Origin: Fulvitalea axinellae
Lineage (GTDB): Bacteria; Bacteroidota; Bacteroidia; Cytophagales; Cyclobacteriaceae
NCBI RefSeq assembly: GCF_036492835.1
Contig: NZ_AP025314.1
Span: forward strand, 806,001 to 870,000
DNA: 64,000 bases
Direction: 5' to 3'
Every line of letters starts with the position of its first letter. The stretch's first letter is position 1. The notes beneath the pieces were generated by a model that was given only the letters and a program-made list of their open reading frames with translations, was not told the DNA's origin and searched no databases. Shown piece by piece: positions 9,249 through 18,185 of this stretch. A program made the position numbers and the translations under genes.

Positions 9249-11369
9249 ATGATACGACGAATAAAACCATTGTTTGGCGCTTTGGTGGTCTCGGCCGGGC
9301 TGGCCATAACCGCTTGCGGAGACGCCCAAGAGGTAACCGTGGTGGATCGCCCCGATACCACTTCGGTCAATACGAATTATGTAAGCAACAGGGCGCCTTT
9401 GGCTCCCAGCAGTTTTGTGAAACTTCCCGTGGGGGCTGTCAAGCCCGAGGGTTGGATAAAGGAATATCTTGTTCGCCAAAAAGAGGGACTTACCGGCAAC
9501 TTGGGCGAGATCAGCGCTTGGCTTCAGAAAGGGGACAACGCTTGGCTTTCCAAAGACGGAAAAGGCGCTTGGGGCTGGGAAGAGGTTCCTTATTGGCTCA
9601 AAGGCTACGGCAATATCGGTTATATCCTCAACGACCCGAAGATGATAGCCGAAACGAAAGTATGGATTGAGGGGACGATCAACAGCCAGCGCGAAGACGG
9701 CAACTTCGGCCCGTTGCGCGGCGGCGACTCGCTCGACTATTGGGGCAATATGATTATGCTCTATTGCCTGCAGTCTTATTATGACCAGACCCAAGACCAG
9801 CGGGTAATCGACTTGATGACGAAATACTTCAAGTTCCAGCTTACCGTTCCCGACAATAAGTTCCTGAGCAGCTACTGGCAAAAGAACCGCGGGGGCGATA
9901 ACCTGCACAGCGTAATGTGGCTCTATAACCGCACGGGCGAGCCGTTTTTGTTGGAACTGGCGGAGAAGATCCACCGCAATACCGCCGACTGGACCAGCCG
10001 CGGGCACAGCTTGGGCAAAATCAAGAACCGCAAGCACAAGCGGGATAACGTGGCGGAATGGCCGCTGTGGTACGGCGACCAGATCGATTGGCATAACGTA
10101 AACCACGCGCAGTGTTTCCGTGAGCCGGCGCAGTATTACTTGCTAAGCAAGGACAAAAACCACCTGAAAGCCGCTTACGAAAACTTCGATATTATCCGCG
10201 AACACTTCGGCCAGGTGCCGGGCGGTATGTTCGGCTCCGACGAGAACTCGCGTCCGGGCTACGACGATCCGCGTCAAGGCATCGAGACTTGCGGTATCGT
10301 GGAGCAGATGAACTCCGACGAGCATATGCTCCGCATCACGGGTGACCCTTTCTGGGCCGACCACGCCGAGAAGGTAGCTTTCAACACTTATCCGGCCGCC
10401 ACTATGCCCGACTTCAAGTCGTTGCACTATATCACCTCGCCTAACATGGTGCTCTGCGACGCGGCCAACCACGCGCCGGGCATCGACAACTCCGGGCCGT
10501 TCTTGATGATGAATCCGTTCAGCTCGCGTTGTTGCCAGCACAACCACTCGCAGGGCTGGCCTTATATGGTGGAAAACCTCTGGATGGCCACGCCCGACAA
10601 CGGCGCCTTGGCGGCCATCTACAGCGCCAGTACGGTAGATATGAAAGTAACCGACGGCAAAAGCGTAAAACTTCGCGAAGAGACCAATTATCCGTATGAG
10701 GAGCAGATCCGCTTTAGCGTGGAGACCGCCGAGCCGGTAAAATTCCCGCTGTATCTGCGTATTCCAGCTTGGTGCTCAAAGGCCAAAGTGAGCGTAAACG
10801 GAAAGCCGATAGGGGCAAAGGCCGTAGCCGGAAAATATGTGCGCATAGAGCGTAAGTGGAACGACAAGGACAAAGTGACGCTTGACCTTCCGATGGAGCT
10901 GTCAGTGGACCGCTGGGCCAAGAACCATAACAGCGCGAGCGTAAATTACGGTCCGTTGACCTTCTCGTTGAAGATCAAGGAAAACTACATCAAGAAAGCC
11001 AGCGACGAGACCGCCATCGGTGACTCAAAGTGGCAAGATGGCGTAGACACGCAGAAATGGCCGTCATGGGAGATCCACCCGGCTTCGGAGTGGAACTTCG
11101 GCTTGGAGTATGACGCGAAGGATCTGGCGAAGAGCTTCAAAGTGGTGAAGCGGGCTTGGCCGAAGAGCAACTTCCCGTTTACGCACGAGGGCAACCCGAT
11201 ATCGATCATGGCCAAAGGCCAGCGCGTACCGGACTGGAAGATCGACGAGGACGGCCTCTGTGGCGAGCTCACGGACAATCCGGCCTTCGACGGACAGACT
11301 CAGGAGATAGAGCTGATCCCGATGGGCGCCGCGCGCTTGCGCATCAGTTCGTTCCCTGTAGTGAAGTAA
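9249..11369 (+). CDS. GH127-type beta-L-arabinofuranosidase-like lipoprotein (DUF1680)
   Basis: A 706-residue glycoside hydrolase. The signal peptide ends in the lipobox ITAC at about residue 23, so it should be a lipid-anchored, probably periplasmic enzyme. The zinc/cysteine catalytic set of GH127 is visible: Glu346 and Cys348 in GIETCGIVEQM, and the Cys-Cys pair 428-429 in SSRCCQHN. An alpha/alpha barrel (about 50-480) is followed by beta-sandwich domains (LYLRIPAWCSKAKVSVNGKP). GH127 and its relatives GH142/GH146 remove beta-L-arabinofuranose from plant or algal glycans. The exact substrate is uncertain. It is a single-gene unit with its own terminator; no SusCD pair is adjacent. Confidence 0.88.
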   Translation: MIRRIKPLFGALVVSAGLAITACGDAQEVTVVDRPDTTSVNTNYVSNRAPLAPSSFVKLPVGAVKPEGWIKEYLVRQKEGLTGNLGEISAWLQKGDNAWLSKDGKGAWGWEEVPYWLKGYGNIGYILNDPKMIAETKVWIEGTINSQREDGNFGPLRGGDSLDYWGNMIMLYCLQSYYDQTQDQRVIDLMTKYFKFQLTVPDNKFLSSYWQKNRGGDNLHSVMWLYNRTGEPFLLELAEKIHRNTADWTSRGHSLGKIKNRKHKRDNVAEWPLWYGDQIDWHNVNHAQCFREPAQYYLLSKDKNHLKAAYENFDIIREHFGQVPGGMFGSDENSRPGYDDPRQGIETCGIVEQMNSDEHMLRITGDPFWADHAEKVAFNTYPAATMPDFKSLHYITSPNMVLCDAANHAPGIDNSGPFLMMNPFSSRCCQHNHSQGWPYMVENLWMATPDNGALAAIYSASTVDMKVTDGKSVKLREETNYPYEEQIRFSVETAEPVKFPLYLRIPAWCSKAKVSVNGKPIGAKAVAGKYVRIERKWNDKDKVTLDLPMELSVDRWAKNHNSASVNYGPLTFSLKIKENYIKKASDETAIGDSKWQDGVDTQKWPSWEIHPASEWNFGLEYDAKDLAKSFKVVKRAWPKSNFPFTHEGNPISIMAKGQRVPDWKIDEDGLCGELTDNPAFDGQTQEIELIPMGAARLRISSFPVVK

Positions 11370-11395
11370 GAAAAAGTCTTAGGTAATAATTAGAA

Positions 11396-11430
11396 CCCCG
11401 GGCTCTGTAGTGGAGTCCGGGGTTTGTTTT
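11396..11430. terminator. Intrinsic terminator
   Basis: CCCCGGGCTC (11396-11405), seven-base loop, GAGTCCGGGG (11413-11422), with a T-rich tail on plus. It separates the convergent GH127 and TonB_C genes. Confidence 0.9.
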
Positions 11431-11447
11431 ATGGGAAGGGACTTTAG

Positions 11448-12467
11448 TTATTTCAGAACAGCATAAGCTTGGAAAGAGAAAGGGAAGATTATTTCTATAT
11501 CAGATACCTGACCTCTTTTCATACCGGGAGAATAGCCGTTGAGTGATGATATAACCCTGATAGCTTCCTTGTCCAAAGCGGGGTGTAAAGAATTGATATT
11601 CCTTGTTTTCGTGACTTTTCCCTCCTTGTCCACCACGTACGAGATATACACTTTGCCGGCCACGCCACTGGTTCTGGCCTCCCGCGGGTACCGTACCGAC
11701 TTTCCTACGGCCCTGTAAAAGCCTCTTCGCCCGCCCTCATATTCAGGCGCTTGTTTCACTTCGGTATAGATATATTTTCGTCCGTCGGCGTCATAGCTTT
11801 CGCCTTTTACCAAATTGCCTTTCTCATATTTTTCGGAATATCTCAAGTTGCCTTTTGAGTCTTTGCCGGTCCACAGGCCGGTTTTTAGGCCCATCTCCGT
11901 TTTTCCTTTCACAAACAGATTCTCGTCGGGGTCAAAGGAATCATACACGCCGTTGCCGTTGCTTATCTGTTGGTGTCCTAAGCTGTCGTAGTGGTTGGCG
12001 TAAATATAGTCTTGGTCCAGCCCGGCTTTTGACATCAGGAAGTAGCGGTAATCACCCCTTACCTTTCCGTTCTGGTACCAATGCCGGAACGTACCGACTT
12101 TCCTTCCTTCGGTATAGTTTCCGGACAGGCGCTTATTGCCGTTTTTGTAATAGGTCACGCGCAGGCTGTCAAGAGTGGACGATACCACCTTCGGTCCGTT
12201 TGGGTTAACCGTTTTGCTTCTTAAAGCAAGGTACCCCTCACGGTATAATTCACCGGTAACAAGGTAGTCTTGGAAGGCGCACCTTACGTCTGTTTTCTTA
12301 TACTTGCCGAGGTGGCGCACATATACGGCCTTGGAGCGTTTAGTTTTGTTGAAACCGTTGTCTAGGTATTCAGTCGGGCCGTTTAGCTTCTGACCCCAAC
12401 CGTTAAATGCCGAAAAAATCAGGACAAAAATGCTTACGCTTTTTAATGCGTTAGTGAACCTTTTCAT
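11448..12467 (-). CDS. Energy-transducer TonB-like C-terminal protein with MORN-like repeats
   Basis: Started at 12467, the 339-residue product begins with a signal peptide (MKRFTNALKSVSIFVLIFSA, cleavage near GWGQ). The middle has MORN-like strand repeats, e.g. YYKNGNKRLSGNYTEGRKVG and HWYQNGKVRGDYRY. The C-terminal 90 residues form a TonB_C domain (SVRYPREARTSGVAGKVYIS, then VTKTRNI and HPALDKEAIRVI). It lacks the long membrane-anchored Pro-rich linker of a true TonB, so it is probably a periplasmic or cell-surface protein using the fold for another purpose. An upstream Met at 12524 is less likely because it precedes the signal peptide. Confidence 0.85.
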   Translation of the reverse strand: MKRFTNALKSVSIFVLIFSAFNGWGQKLNGPTEYLDNGFNKTKRSKAVYVRHLGKYKKTDVRCAFQDYLVTGELYREGYLALRSKTVNPNGPKVVSSTLDSLRVTYYKNGNKRLSGNYTEGRKVGTFRHWYQNGKVRGDYRYFLMSKAGLDQDYIYANHYDSLGHQQISNGNGVYDSFDPDENLFVKGKTEMGLKTGLWTGKDSKGNLRYSEKYEKGNLVKGESYDADGRKYIYTEVKQAPEYEGGRRGFYRAVGKSVRYPREARTSGVAGKVYISYVVDKEGKVTKTRNINSLHPALDKEAIRVISSLNGYSPGMKRGQVSDIEIIFPFSFQAYAVLK

Positions 12468-12838
12468 AATGTAGATGCAGTTTAAAATTATAGGCAGGGA
12501 GAAAAGTACGTACTTTTTAAACAAAACGTAAATAATCGTCTATTTCATATGATGAAATGAATTAAAAATAAACAGTGGATTCTTTATTTCATAACTAAAT
12601 TGAGTTGACCGCTGAAAGGAGAGGCTATAAAATGGGAGGTAGCGAATGCCGTCAAAAAATAAAAGGAGCGCCCGAAGGCGACTCCCTTTTAGTTTGCGAA
12701 CACCCTGCCGGGCGGATCAGTAAAAATTAAAAAATCTCCACCTTTCCGAAGATCTAAATCTAAAAATACAGCGCAACGTTCCTGTTCTTTCCCGTGTCAA
12801 AGTCCCGACAGTTAATTTTTAAACTATCTTTTTGGAGT
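12468..12838. other. Divergent intergenic region with a GC-rich hairpin
   Basis: AT-rich promoter region for the TonB_C gene (minus) and the TlpA-like gene (plus). It holds one structured element at 12661-12690: AAAAGGAG and CTCCCTTTT arms around a GCC/GGC inner stem. This resembles a terminator, although no gene ends there. No coding frame was seen. Confidence 0.5.
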
Positions 12839-13897
12839 ATGAAAAAGCTATTACCGTTACTTTTCGCCTTTGGTTTTACCGCATTTTCTCTTTGGGCGGT
12901 CCCGGTGAAGAAAGGTTATGAGATTTCCGGTAGAATCGACACGTCGCAAAAGGGAGCCATTAAAGACTACAAAGGCTATATCTATATGCGGTACGGCAAC
13001 CGTACGGATAGCGCTTTGGTAAAGGACAATGCTTTTCAATTCTCGGGAAAGATCAATCACCCTGTCAGCGCTTTGTTTATGACTAAAAACGGATCGTTCG
13101 CCGGTTCTTTCTATTTGGAAAACAGTGAGATGTCGGTCTCTTTGTCATTGCTGAAACGTGGAGAAAGGACTATCACTTTTCTAAGCGGTTGCCAAGGAAA
13201 TAAGACTGCCAAAACTCAACAGGAGCTTCAAGCCTTCTTTCAGAGCGCTTATGGAAAACCGGACTTTAAGGCGAAACTGAACGCCAAGTTGGACTCGTTG
13301 TTCAGGACAAACCCTAAGCACCCTTTCTTTGGAGAGACATTGGCGGAGCTGGCTATGGAAATGATTCTGGATATTGAGGATGTGGAGAAATTGCTTGCGA
13401 TATTGGACCGCAACACCCAGGACGAAGATGACCTGAAGAGTGTGCAAGACGCCGTCTGGAAATCTAAAAAAATGGCCGTGGGCAACGAGTTCAAGCATTT
13501 CGAGCTGAAAGATACCGAAGGAAATGCGTTAGGAACGGAAACGTTCAAGGGAAAGGTGTTGCTTGTGGAGTTTTGGGCGTCGTGGTGCGGGCCGTGCATC
13601 GAAAAGCTACCTGAGTATAAGAGTGTTTATAAGAAACACCGGACCGGCGGTTTTGAGATTCTAGGCGTGTCGTTTGATTCCGGTCCAAGACCATGGAAAA
13701 AGACCATCAAGAAAATGGGTTTGGATTGGCCTCAGGTTATCGCTCCCGGTTCCTTTGACAGCCCGGAAATAGCTCACCTTAAGGTACAGTTTGTCCCCTC
13801 CAATTTTCTGATCGGCCCCGACGGCAAAATCCTTGCGCATAATATCCAACCGGAAGATCTGGACAAGAAACTGAAGGAATTATTGGTGAAGCAATAG
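12839..13897 (+). CDS. TlpA-like thiol:disulfide oxidoreductase with DUF4369 N-terminus
   Basis: The start at 12839 is chosen because MKKLLPLLFAFGFTAFSLWA is a clean signal peptide, directly preceded by GGAG. The 352-residue protein has a DUF4369-type beta-sandwich (about 25-115, YEISGRIDTS...KGYIYMRYGN). A helical linker follows, then a thioredoxin/AhpC-TSA fold (about 210-352) with the active site WASWCGPC. Such proteins reduce periplasmic disulfides or support cytochrome c maturation in Bacteroidota. Both active-site cysteines are present. The gene is convergent with the beta-propeller lipoprotein gene. Confidence 0.9.
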   Translation: MKKLLPLLFAFGFTAFSLWAVPVKKGYEISGRIDTSQKGAIKDYKGYIYMRYGNRTDSALVKDNAFQFSGKINHPVSALFMTKNGSFAGSFYLENSEMSVSLSLLKRGERTITFLSGCQGNKTAKTQQELQAFFQSAYGKPDFKAKLNAKLDSLFRTNPKHPFFGETLAELAMEMILDIEDVEKLLAILDRNTQDEDDLKSVQDAVWKSKKMAVGNEFKHFELKDTEGNALGTETFKGKVLLVEFWASWCGPCIEKLPEYKSVYKKHRTGGFEILGVSFDSGPRPWKKTIKKMGLDWPQVIAPGSFDSPEIAHLKVQFVPSNFLIGPDGKILAHNIQPEDLDKKLKELLVKQ

Positions 13898-13946
13898 AGG
13901 AGGAAAGTCCTTGGTGTAGGTCTTCTTGTCAAGATCTGATAATAAG

Positions 13947-13994
13947 AGAAGGCGCAAGCGTTAAGCGATATGAATCTTAACGCTTGCGCCTTCT
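13947..13994. terminator. Long bidirectional hairpin terminator
   Basis: A perfect 19-bp inverted repeat, AGAAGGCGCAAGCGTTAAG (13947-13965) and its complement (13976-13994), with a 10-base loop. There is no strong T tract. It lies between convergent genes. Confidence 0.75.
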
Positions 13995-13995
13995 G

Positions 13996-15207
13996 TCATT
14001 TCTCCTTTGCCTTCCTTTTTTTCAAGGTATAAAAAGCCAAAATCGGGTTCTCTTCACCATTCAGGTTCTTTAGGTATTCGGCGCCTAATTGGGACCCAAT
14101 GGTTCCGGTATTTAAGCCGTCAGGGTCTTTTTCCAGACTTTGGGCTATACTGAATGTCTGTATCCAGCTGACCCATTCGTTTCCGCAGACTGTGGCTGGC
14201 CGAAGCGAAAAACCGGGGCCGTCTAACGAGAAAGAGTCTGCGTGACGTATTACCTCAAGTGTGTTTTTATCCACAAGCGCGAAGCAAACTATATTGTTAT
14301 GGCTATATTCCACTACCAGATGCGTGTCAGTCATCAGCACTCGAACTATATCACCAAACCCCTTGATTTGTTTGCCTGGTATCGCTTTGGCGATATTCTC
14401 ACTGCGCTCTTTGTGAAATTTTCCGAAATTAAAGGCCATAACAGCCTTTATCCTGTCCTTTTCCACCAAGTACAGCGAATCTCTGCATAAGGGTAAAAAA
14501 TACAGGGAATCCCCTCTTTTAAAAAACGGGGCTTGTTTTCCCCACCCGGTAAAGATACCCCTGTCCTCCAATGCTTGGTATACCAGCTCTCCTTTGGGGT
14601 TTAATACCTTGAGCCTGTACCCCGAAGGCTTATAATCGTCTTTGACAGTGTCAAACTCGTTCGAAAGGCCCGAAGTTTCAATAGCATAATATCCGTTTGC
14701 CATACGTTCCATCGTCGTCCTTTTTTCTGCAAAGGGTGTTTCTTCTACAAACTCGCCGTCGAACCCGTAGCGTTTTATCACTTTCGACCAATTATCATGG
14801 ATAAGAATTCCTTGGTCATCCAAATAGAAGTTCCTGATATTGAGATACTCCCCCGGGCCTTTTCCCACTTTCTTAATCCTGTTCAGAAAGCGACCGTTCA
14901 TATCAAATACGCATATTGACTGGCAATTATAGTTTTTGTTGCGGTTAAGAATATAGATCCGACCATCCTTGAACCGGATTTTAGCGATGTCCTCCAATAG
15001 ACTCTGTTCCGTAGTTTCCAAAGGGACATAGCGGACACTGTCTATATATTCAGACATCAGTATGGACCTCAATCCTTCCTTCGGTTCCAATTTCACTTCT
15101 GGAGTTTGGCCGGCGTATTTGACATTTTGAGCCCCATCACGCTCGGTACAAGCTAAACAAAACAACAGGCTAAAAATCGTCAGTCTCGACAAAAAGTGCT
15201 TCAACAT
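13996..15207 (-). CDS. 6-bladed beta-propeller lipoprotein
   Basis: A 403-residue protein with a type II signal peptide (SLLFCLAC, Cys at about 20). It is typical of the Bacteroidota 6-bladed beta-propeller family: early SEYIDSVRYVPLETTEQSLL, then a blade with ICVFDMNGRFLNRIKKVGKG, then GPGEYLNIRNFYLDDQGILI. These proteins are abundant, envelope-anchored and of unknown ligand. It ends 2 bp from the shared terminator and has no operon partner. Confidence 0.88.
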   Translation of the reverse strand: MLKHFLSRLTIFSLLFCLACTERDGAQNVKYAGQTPEVKLEPKEGLRSILMSEYIDSVRYVPLETTEQSLLEDIAKIRFKDGRIYILNRNKNYNCQSICVFDMNGRFLNRIKKVGKGPGEYLNIRNFYLDDQGILIHDNWSKVIKRYGFDGEFVEETPFAEKRTTMERMANGYYAIETSGLSNEFDTVKDDYKPSGYRLKVLNPKGELVYQALEDRGIFTGWGKQAPFFKRGDSLYFLPLCRDSLYLVEKDRIKAVMAFNFGKFHKERSENIAKAIPGKQIKGFGDIVRVLMTDTHLVVEYSHNNIVCFALVDKNTLEVIRHADSFSLDGPGFSLRPATVCGNEWVSWIQTFSIAQSLEKDPDGLNTGTIGSQLGAEYLKNLNGEENPILAFYTLKKRKAKEK

Positions 15208-15295
15208 AAAAATTATAGTTTTAATAAAATATATATTATTTCATGATTAAAAACCGGAAGATAGTGATAGAAATTAATATAGATAAATACAATGG

Positions 15296-15631
15296 TCAAA
15301 AAATAATAAAAGCATTCTGAGCTAAATTGGTACGAGTATTCGGACCGCAATTTTCAAAGCATGCTCGTTTATATAGAAAAATCAATGCGCTGAAGAACAG
15401 GGCAAATCCAGTCCCTATGTTTAAATCCTGAAGAAGAGTCGATGCGCTTTCACCCTTTTCAAGTAGAGTGTTCGCTTTCTGAAGCCGGCCATGGTCTTTC
15501 ATCAAATCCGCTTCCACAGGCGAGATAAAAAAGTTAATACCAATGTGCGACTCAAGATGAGGACGTAAAGAGGTAGCGTGATTCAGTTTATGGACAGTCT
15601 CACTTTTTAATATTAAATCTATGAGTATCAT
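15296..15631 (-). CDS. Small hypothetical protein with one membrane segment (doubtful)
   Basis: A possible 111-residue product with a single hydrophobic segment near the C-terminus (IGTGFALFFSALIFLYKR) after a helical stretch rich in charged residues. I recognise no family. It occupies an otherwise empty 660-base stretch (15208-15866) between the propeller lipoprotein and the HTH gene. It could be a decayed gene or chance. A GCCC-TTTT-GGGC hairpin at about 15848-15861 sits just beyond the HTH gene end. Confidence 0.25.
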   Translation of the reverse strand: MILIDLILKSETVHKLNHATSLRPHLESHIGINFFISPVEADLMKDHGRLQKANTLLEKGESASTLLQDLNIGTGFALFFSALIFLYKRACFENCGPNTRTNLAQNAFIIF

Positions 15632-15866
15632 TTAAAATCATTGTTTATACTGTCCAAACATCCCAATTTCCTGTACGTGAGCAATCGCAACACCAATTTC
15701 ATTCCTCTAAAAACTTAATCGTTATCGGAAACGACTTGTAAAAAGGCCAATTATCCTCACAGTTCTGCGCGGAAACACACCGAAATTAGACTGATTTGGA
15801 AGAAGTAATAAACGGAAGATAGGGGAAGAATGGAAAACAGCGCGGTTAAGCCCTTTTAGGGCATAG

Positions 15867-16475
15867 TTAGGCCACTAACACGGAGGAGGGGCTGTTTTGC
15901 GTTGTGTTTTCGGAAGGTATTACAGTGTCAGGTGGTAATAGCTTGCGAAGCTTGACTATCCATTTTTGGCGGGGCTTTTCCCATTTGGAGTGGTATACCC
16001 GGCCCTCGCATGCGGCTTTGTGATATTCCAGCAATTCGCCGAGGTAACGCATCTGAAGGTAGTGGTGGGGCTTGTGGCGTGGTTCAAAGAGGGAATCGCT
16101 TCTAAGTATTGCGGCTGCGGATAGCCTGATACATGGATGGGAACTGCGGAAACGATTATAGCGTTTGGTGTCGGAAAACCACAGGATATGCGTATGTGGT
16201 AACGAAAAATGACGAAAATCGCGGAAGTGTGGCCATAGAGTTCGGAGATATTTCCAACGTATACTGCCTTTCCAGCGCTTTCGGGCTTCGTAGAGTTTGG
16301 AAGCCAATTCCGGAAGATAACCACGGCCCGGCCAAAAGTTGCGTTTCACTTCCCGGCTGATGGTGGAAGGCGCACGTCCCAAGAATTTTGCGATCTTGCG
16401 TAGGGAGACCCCCAAGCCCGTCATTCGGCTTATACATTCGCGTTCGTGATCACTGAGGTGGCGGTGGTTTAACAT
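15867..16475 (-). CDS. IS30-type helix-turn-helix protein without a DDE domain (paralogue 1)
   Basis: A 202-residue protein. Residues 1-50 form an IS30-type HTH_38 domain (LSDHERECISRMTGLGVSLR, then KIAKFLGRAPSTISREVKRN). Instead of an integrase core, about 120 residues follow with ARKRWKG, LPHTHILWFSD, RSDSLFEPRHKP and LGELLEYHK. The same order and spacing recur in the gene at 42705-43322, so this is not a truncated transposase but a defined family. It is probably a DNA-binding regulator or a domesticated transposon protein. A 14-bp element lies 13 bases upstream of the start. An IS is inserted about 50 bp upstream. Confidence 0.75.
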   Translation of the reverse strand: MLNHRHLSDHERECISRMTGLGVSLRKIAKFLGRAPSTISREVKRNFWPGRGYLPELASKLYEARKRWKGSIRWKYLRTLWPHFRDFRHFSLPHTHILWFSDTKRYNRFRSSHPCIRLSAAAILRSDSLFEPRHKPHHYLQMRYLGELLEYHKAACEGRVYHSKWEKPRQKWIVKLRKLLPPDTVIPSENTTQNSPSSVLVA

Positions 16476-16488
16476 TATTATTCCATAA

Positions 16489-16502
16489 GCAAAAATCTTG
16501 CG
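16489..16502 (-). promoter_or_regulatory. Conserved 14-bp element upstream of HTH paralogue 1
   Basis: On the minus strand it reads CGCAAGATTTTTGC and ends 13 bases before the ATG at 16475. A near-identical element lies at the same distance before the second paralogue (42678-42691). It can form a short hairpin (GCAA/TTGC). Confidence 0.55.
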
Positions 16503-16534
16503 AAGGTACGGCTAGCCCGATTTTCATTTAGAAA

Positions 16535-17728
16535 CTGACCTTTCGCTCGCCTTTCCTATTGCAATTTTGGAAATTATATGATAAGTGACCGATTTTTGAA
16601 AAATGAAAAGGAGAGACGGATTTGAATTATACACGGATTATCTTATTGCCAGTCGAGGGCAAGCCACCTCAACAGGGCTCTCAGCATCTTTGGACAATCA
16701 GATTCCCCATGATTATTTCAGCGACCTCCTCAAGCAACCGGACATGGACCAAAAGGCTTTTTGGAAAGAGGTGAAGTCTTTCGCCAGGAGTATTGAGGGC
16801 GAAGAGGCGGTTTTGAGTATCGACGATTGCATTGTCCACAAGCCTCATTCCTCGGAAAACGACATCGTAGCTTATCATTTCGACCATACTGTAGGCAAAG
16901 CGGTCAAAGGGATCAACTCCCTTAACTTTCTTCTGAGCAATACCGTGGAAGGACAAACGGTTAACTGTCCGGTCGCTTATGAGATCGTCCACAAGACGGT
17001 GAAATACATAGACAAGAACGGGAAGGAAAAGCGTAAAAGCGAGAAAACGAAAAATGAGATGGTACTGGAAGTTTTACACCGTCTAAACTTTCTGAACAAA
17101 CTGGTTTTCAGGTACATTCTTTTCGATACGTGGTTCACCGCCAGCGATACGCTGAAGTATATTCATTACAAGCTCAAGAAGGTTTTCGTTTGCCCGCTGA
17201 AGAGCAACAGGAATATAGCAATGAGCGAAAAGGACAAAAACGAGGGCAAATTCATTCACGTTTCGGATGCGCCTATTGAAAGCGGTCAAGTGAAGCGGGT
17301 GTGGGTCAAGGGAGTTGATTTTCCTGTCACGCTCGCCAAACAAGTCTTTACAAACAGGGACCGGTCGACCGCGGAACAATGGCTGGTTACCAACGGGGAG
17401 AACATGGCTTTCGAGGATATCGTAGCGATCTACCAAAAACGGTGGAAAGTCGAGGAGTTCCATAAGTCGCTCAAGCAAAACACGATGTTAGGCAAGTCTC
17501 CCACAAAGATGGAGATTACCCAATTGAACCACATCTTCGCTTCCATGATCGCCTACATAAAACTGGAAAAACTGAAGGTTAAGGAGAAGCTGAATCACTT
17601 TGCGATAAAATCAAAATTGTATTTGAAGATGATAAAGGCTGCCATGGAAGAACTTGACGCCTTGCGGTCGGCCTGAAATATATTCATTAAGAATCGCTCT
17701 CCCAAATGCAGGGAGAGCGAAAGTTCAG
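16535..17728 (+). mobile_element. Complete insertion sequence, 1194 bp, IS4-superfamily-like
   Basis: Terminal inverted repeats: left CTGACCTTTCGCTCGCC (16535-16551) and right CTGAACTTTCGCTCTCC (read inward from 17728), 15 of 17 matching. It is flanked by a perfect 7-bp direct repeat, TTAGAAA, at 16528-16534 and 17729-17735, which is the target duplication. Inside is one intact DDE transposase gene. A 9-bp hairpin (17695-17703 with 17711-17719) overlaps the right end. The intact ends and target repeat point to a recent, possibly active insertion. Confidence 0.9.
16603..17676 (+). CDS. DDE transposase of the 16.5-kb insertion sequence
   Basis: A 357-residue intact transposase. Candidate catalytic residues are Asp in AVLSIDDCIVHKP (about 77-78), Asp in RYILFDTWFTASD (about 175), and Glu in the classic Y-(2)-R-(3)-E-(6)-K signature YQKRWKVEEFHKSLKQ (about 280-295). 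This signature places it in the IS4 superfamily; the exact IS family needs a database search. It fills most of the element and begins 68 bp inside the left repeat. Confidence 0.88.
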   Translation: MKRRDGFELYTDYLIASRGQATSTGLSASLDNQIPHDYFSDLLKQPDMDQKAFWKEVKSFARSIEGEEAVLSIDDCIVHKPHSSENDIVAYHFDHTVGKAVKGINSLNFLLSNTVEGQTVNCPVAYEIVHKTVKYIDKNGKEKRKSEKTKNEMVLEVLHRLNFLNKLVFRYILFDTWFTASDTLKYIHYKLKKVFVCPLKSNRNIAMSEKDKNEGKFIHVSDAPIESGQVKRVWVKGVDFPVTLAKQVFTNRDRSTAEQWLVTNGENMAFEDIVAIYQKRWKVEEFHKSLKQNTMLGKSPTKMEITQLNHIFASMIAYIKLEKLKVKEKLNHFAIKSKLYLKMIKAAMEELDALRSA

Positions 17729-17735
17729 TTAGAAA

Positions 17736-18185
17736 ATCACTTGATAAATGTCATCACTGGGCCTTGAGGAGTGAGCGTTAAGAAATTTGGGTTCATGGTC
17801 CGTTAAAAAATATCCACTGTTTGACCATCGGGAGTTTGGATATTTTAGGGCCATGGACCCAAATTTTAGCTCAGGCCTCACAGCCGAAAGAGATTTTTTG
17901 GTTACTTTTTGATCTCTCAAAAAGTGACACCGGAGCTTGTTTGAAGCAGATCGTCCGTGGTTTTGGGAAACCGTATTTTTAATGCCAATGATTATATTAG
18001 GCAACATTTAAACACCCTAAATCACAAAACGCTATTTAACCGCCCACAGCGAAATAATCGCCGTTTAATACCCTTGTAATAGCCCCAAAGCCGTTTTTTT
18101 AATCGAATCACCCCTTGGGCGCCTGCCGGCGATTGATTTTTTGGCTTACTTGCGGACGCTTTTATAGACAAAACCGAAAAGAGAT
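17736..18185. other. Intergenic region with dispersed hairpin repeat, bglX upstream region
   Basis: About 450 bases between the IS target repeat and the GH3 gene. No coding frame is convincing. It contains one copy of a dispersed hairpin repeat (17891-17941) and must contain the bglX promoter. Confidence 0.5.
17891..17941 (-). repeat. Dispersed hairpin repeat, copy 1
   Basis: On the minus strand it contains GCTCCGGTGTCACTTTTT, a short loop, then AAAAAGTAACCAAAAAATCT. The two halves pair (GTCACTTTTT with AAAAAGTAAC). A near-identical element in opposite orientation lies on the far side of bglX at 20582-20630. Confidence 0.75.

Noticed and set aside
15867..16475. Truncated IS30 transposase.
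   Set aside because: A full-length paralogue with the same C-terminal domain exists at 42705-43322, so the short form is the normal form.
17729..18007. A 92-residue minus-strand frame beside the IS.
   Set aside because: It starts in unstructured intergenic DNA, crosses the dispersed hairpin repeat and ends on the IS target duplication; no protein-like composition.
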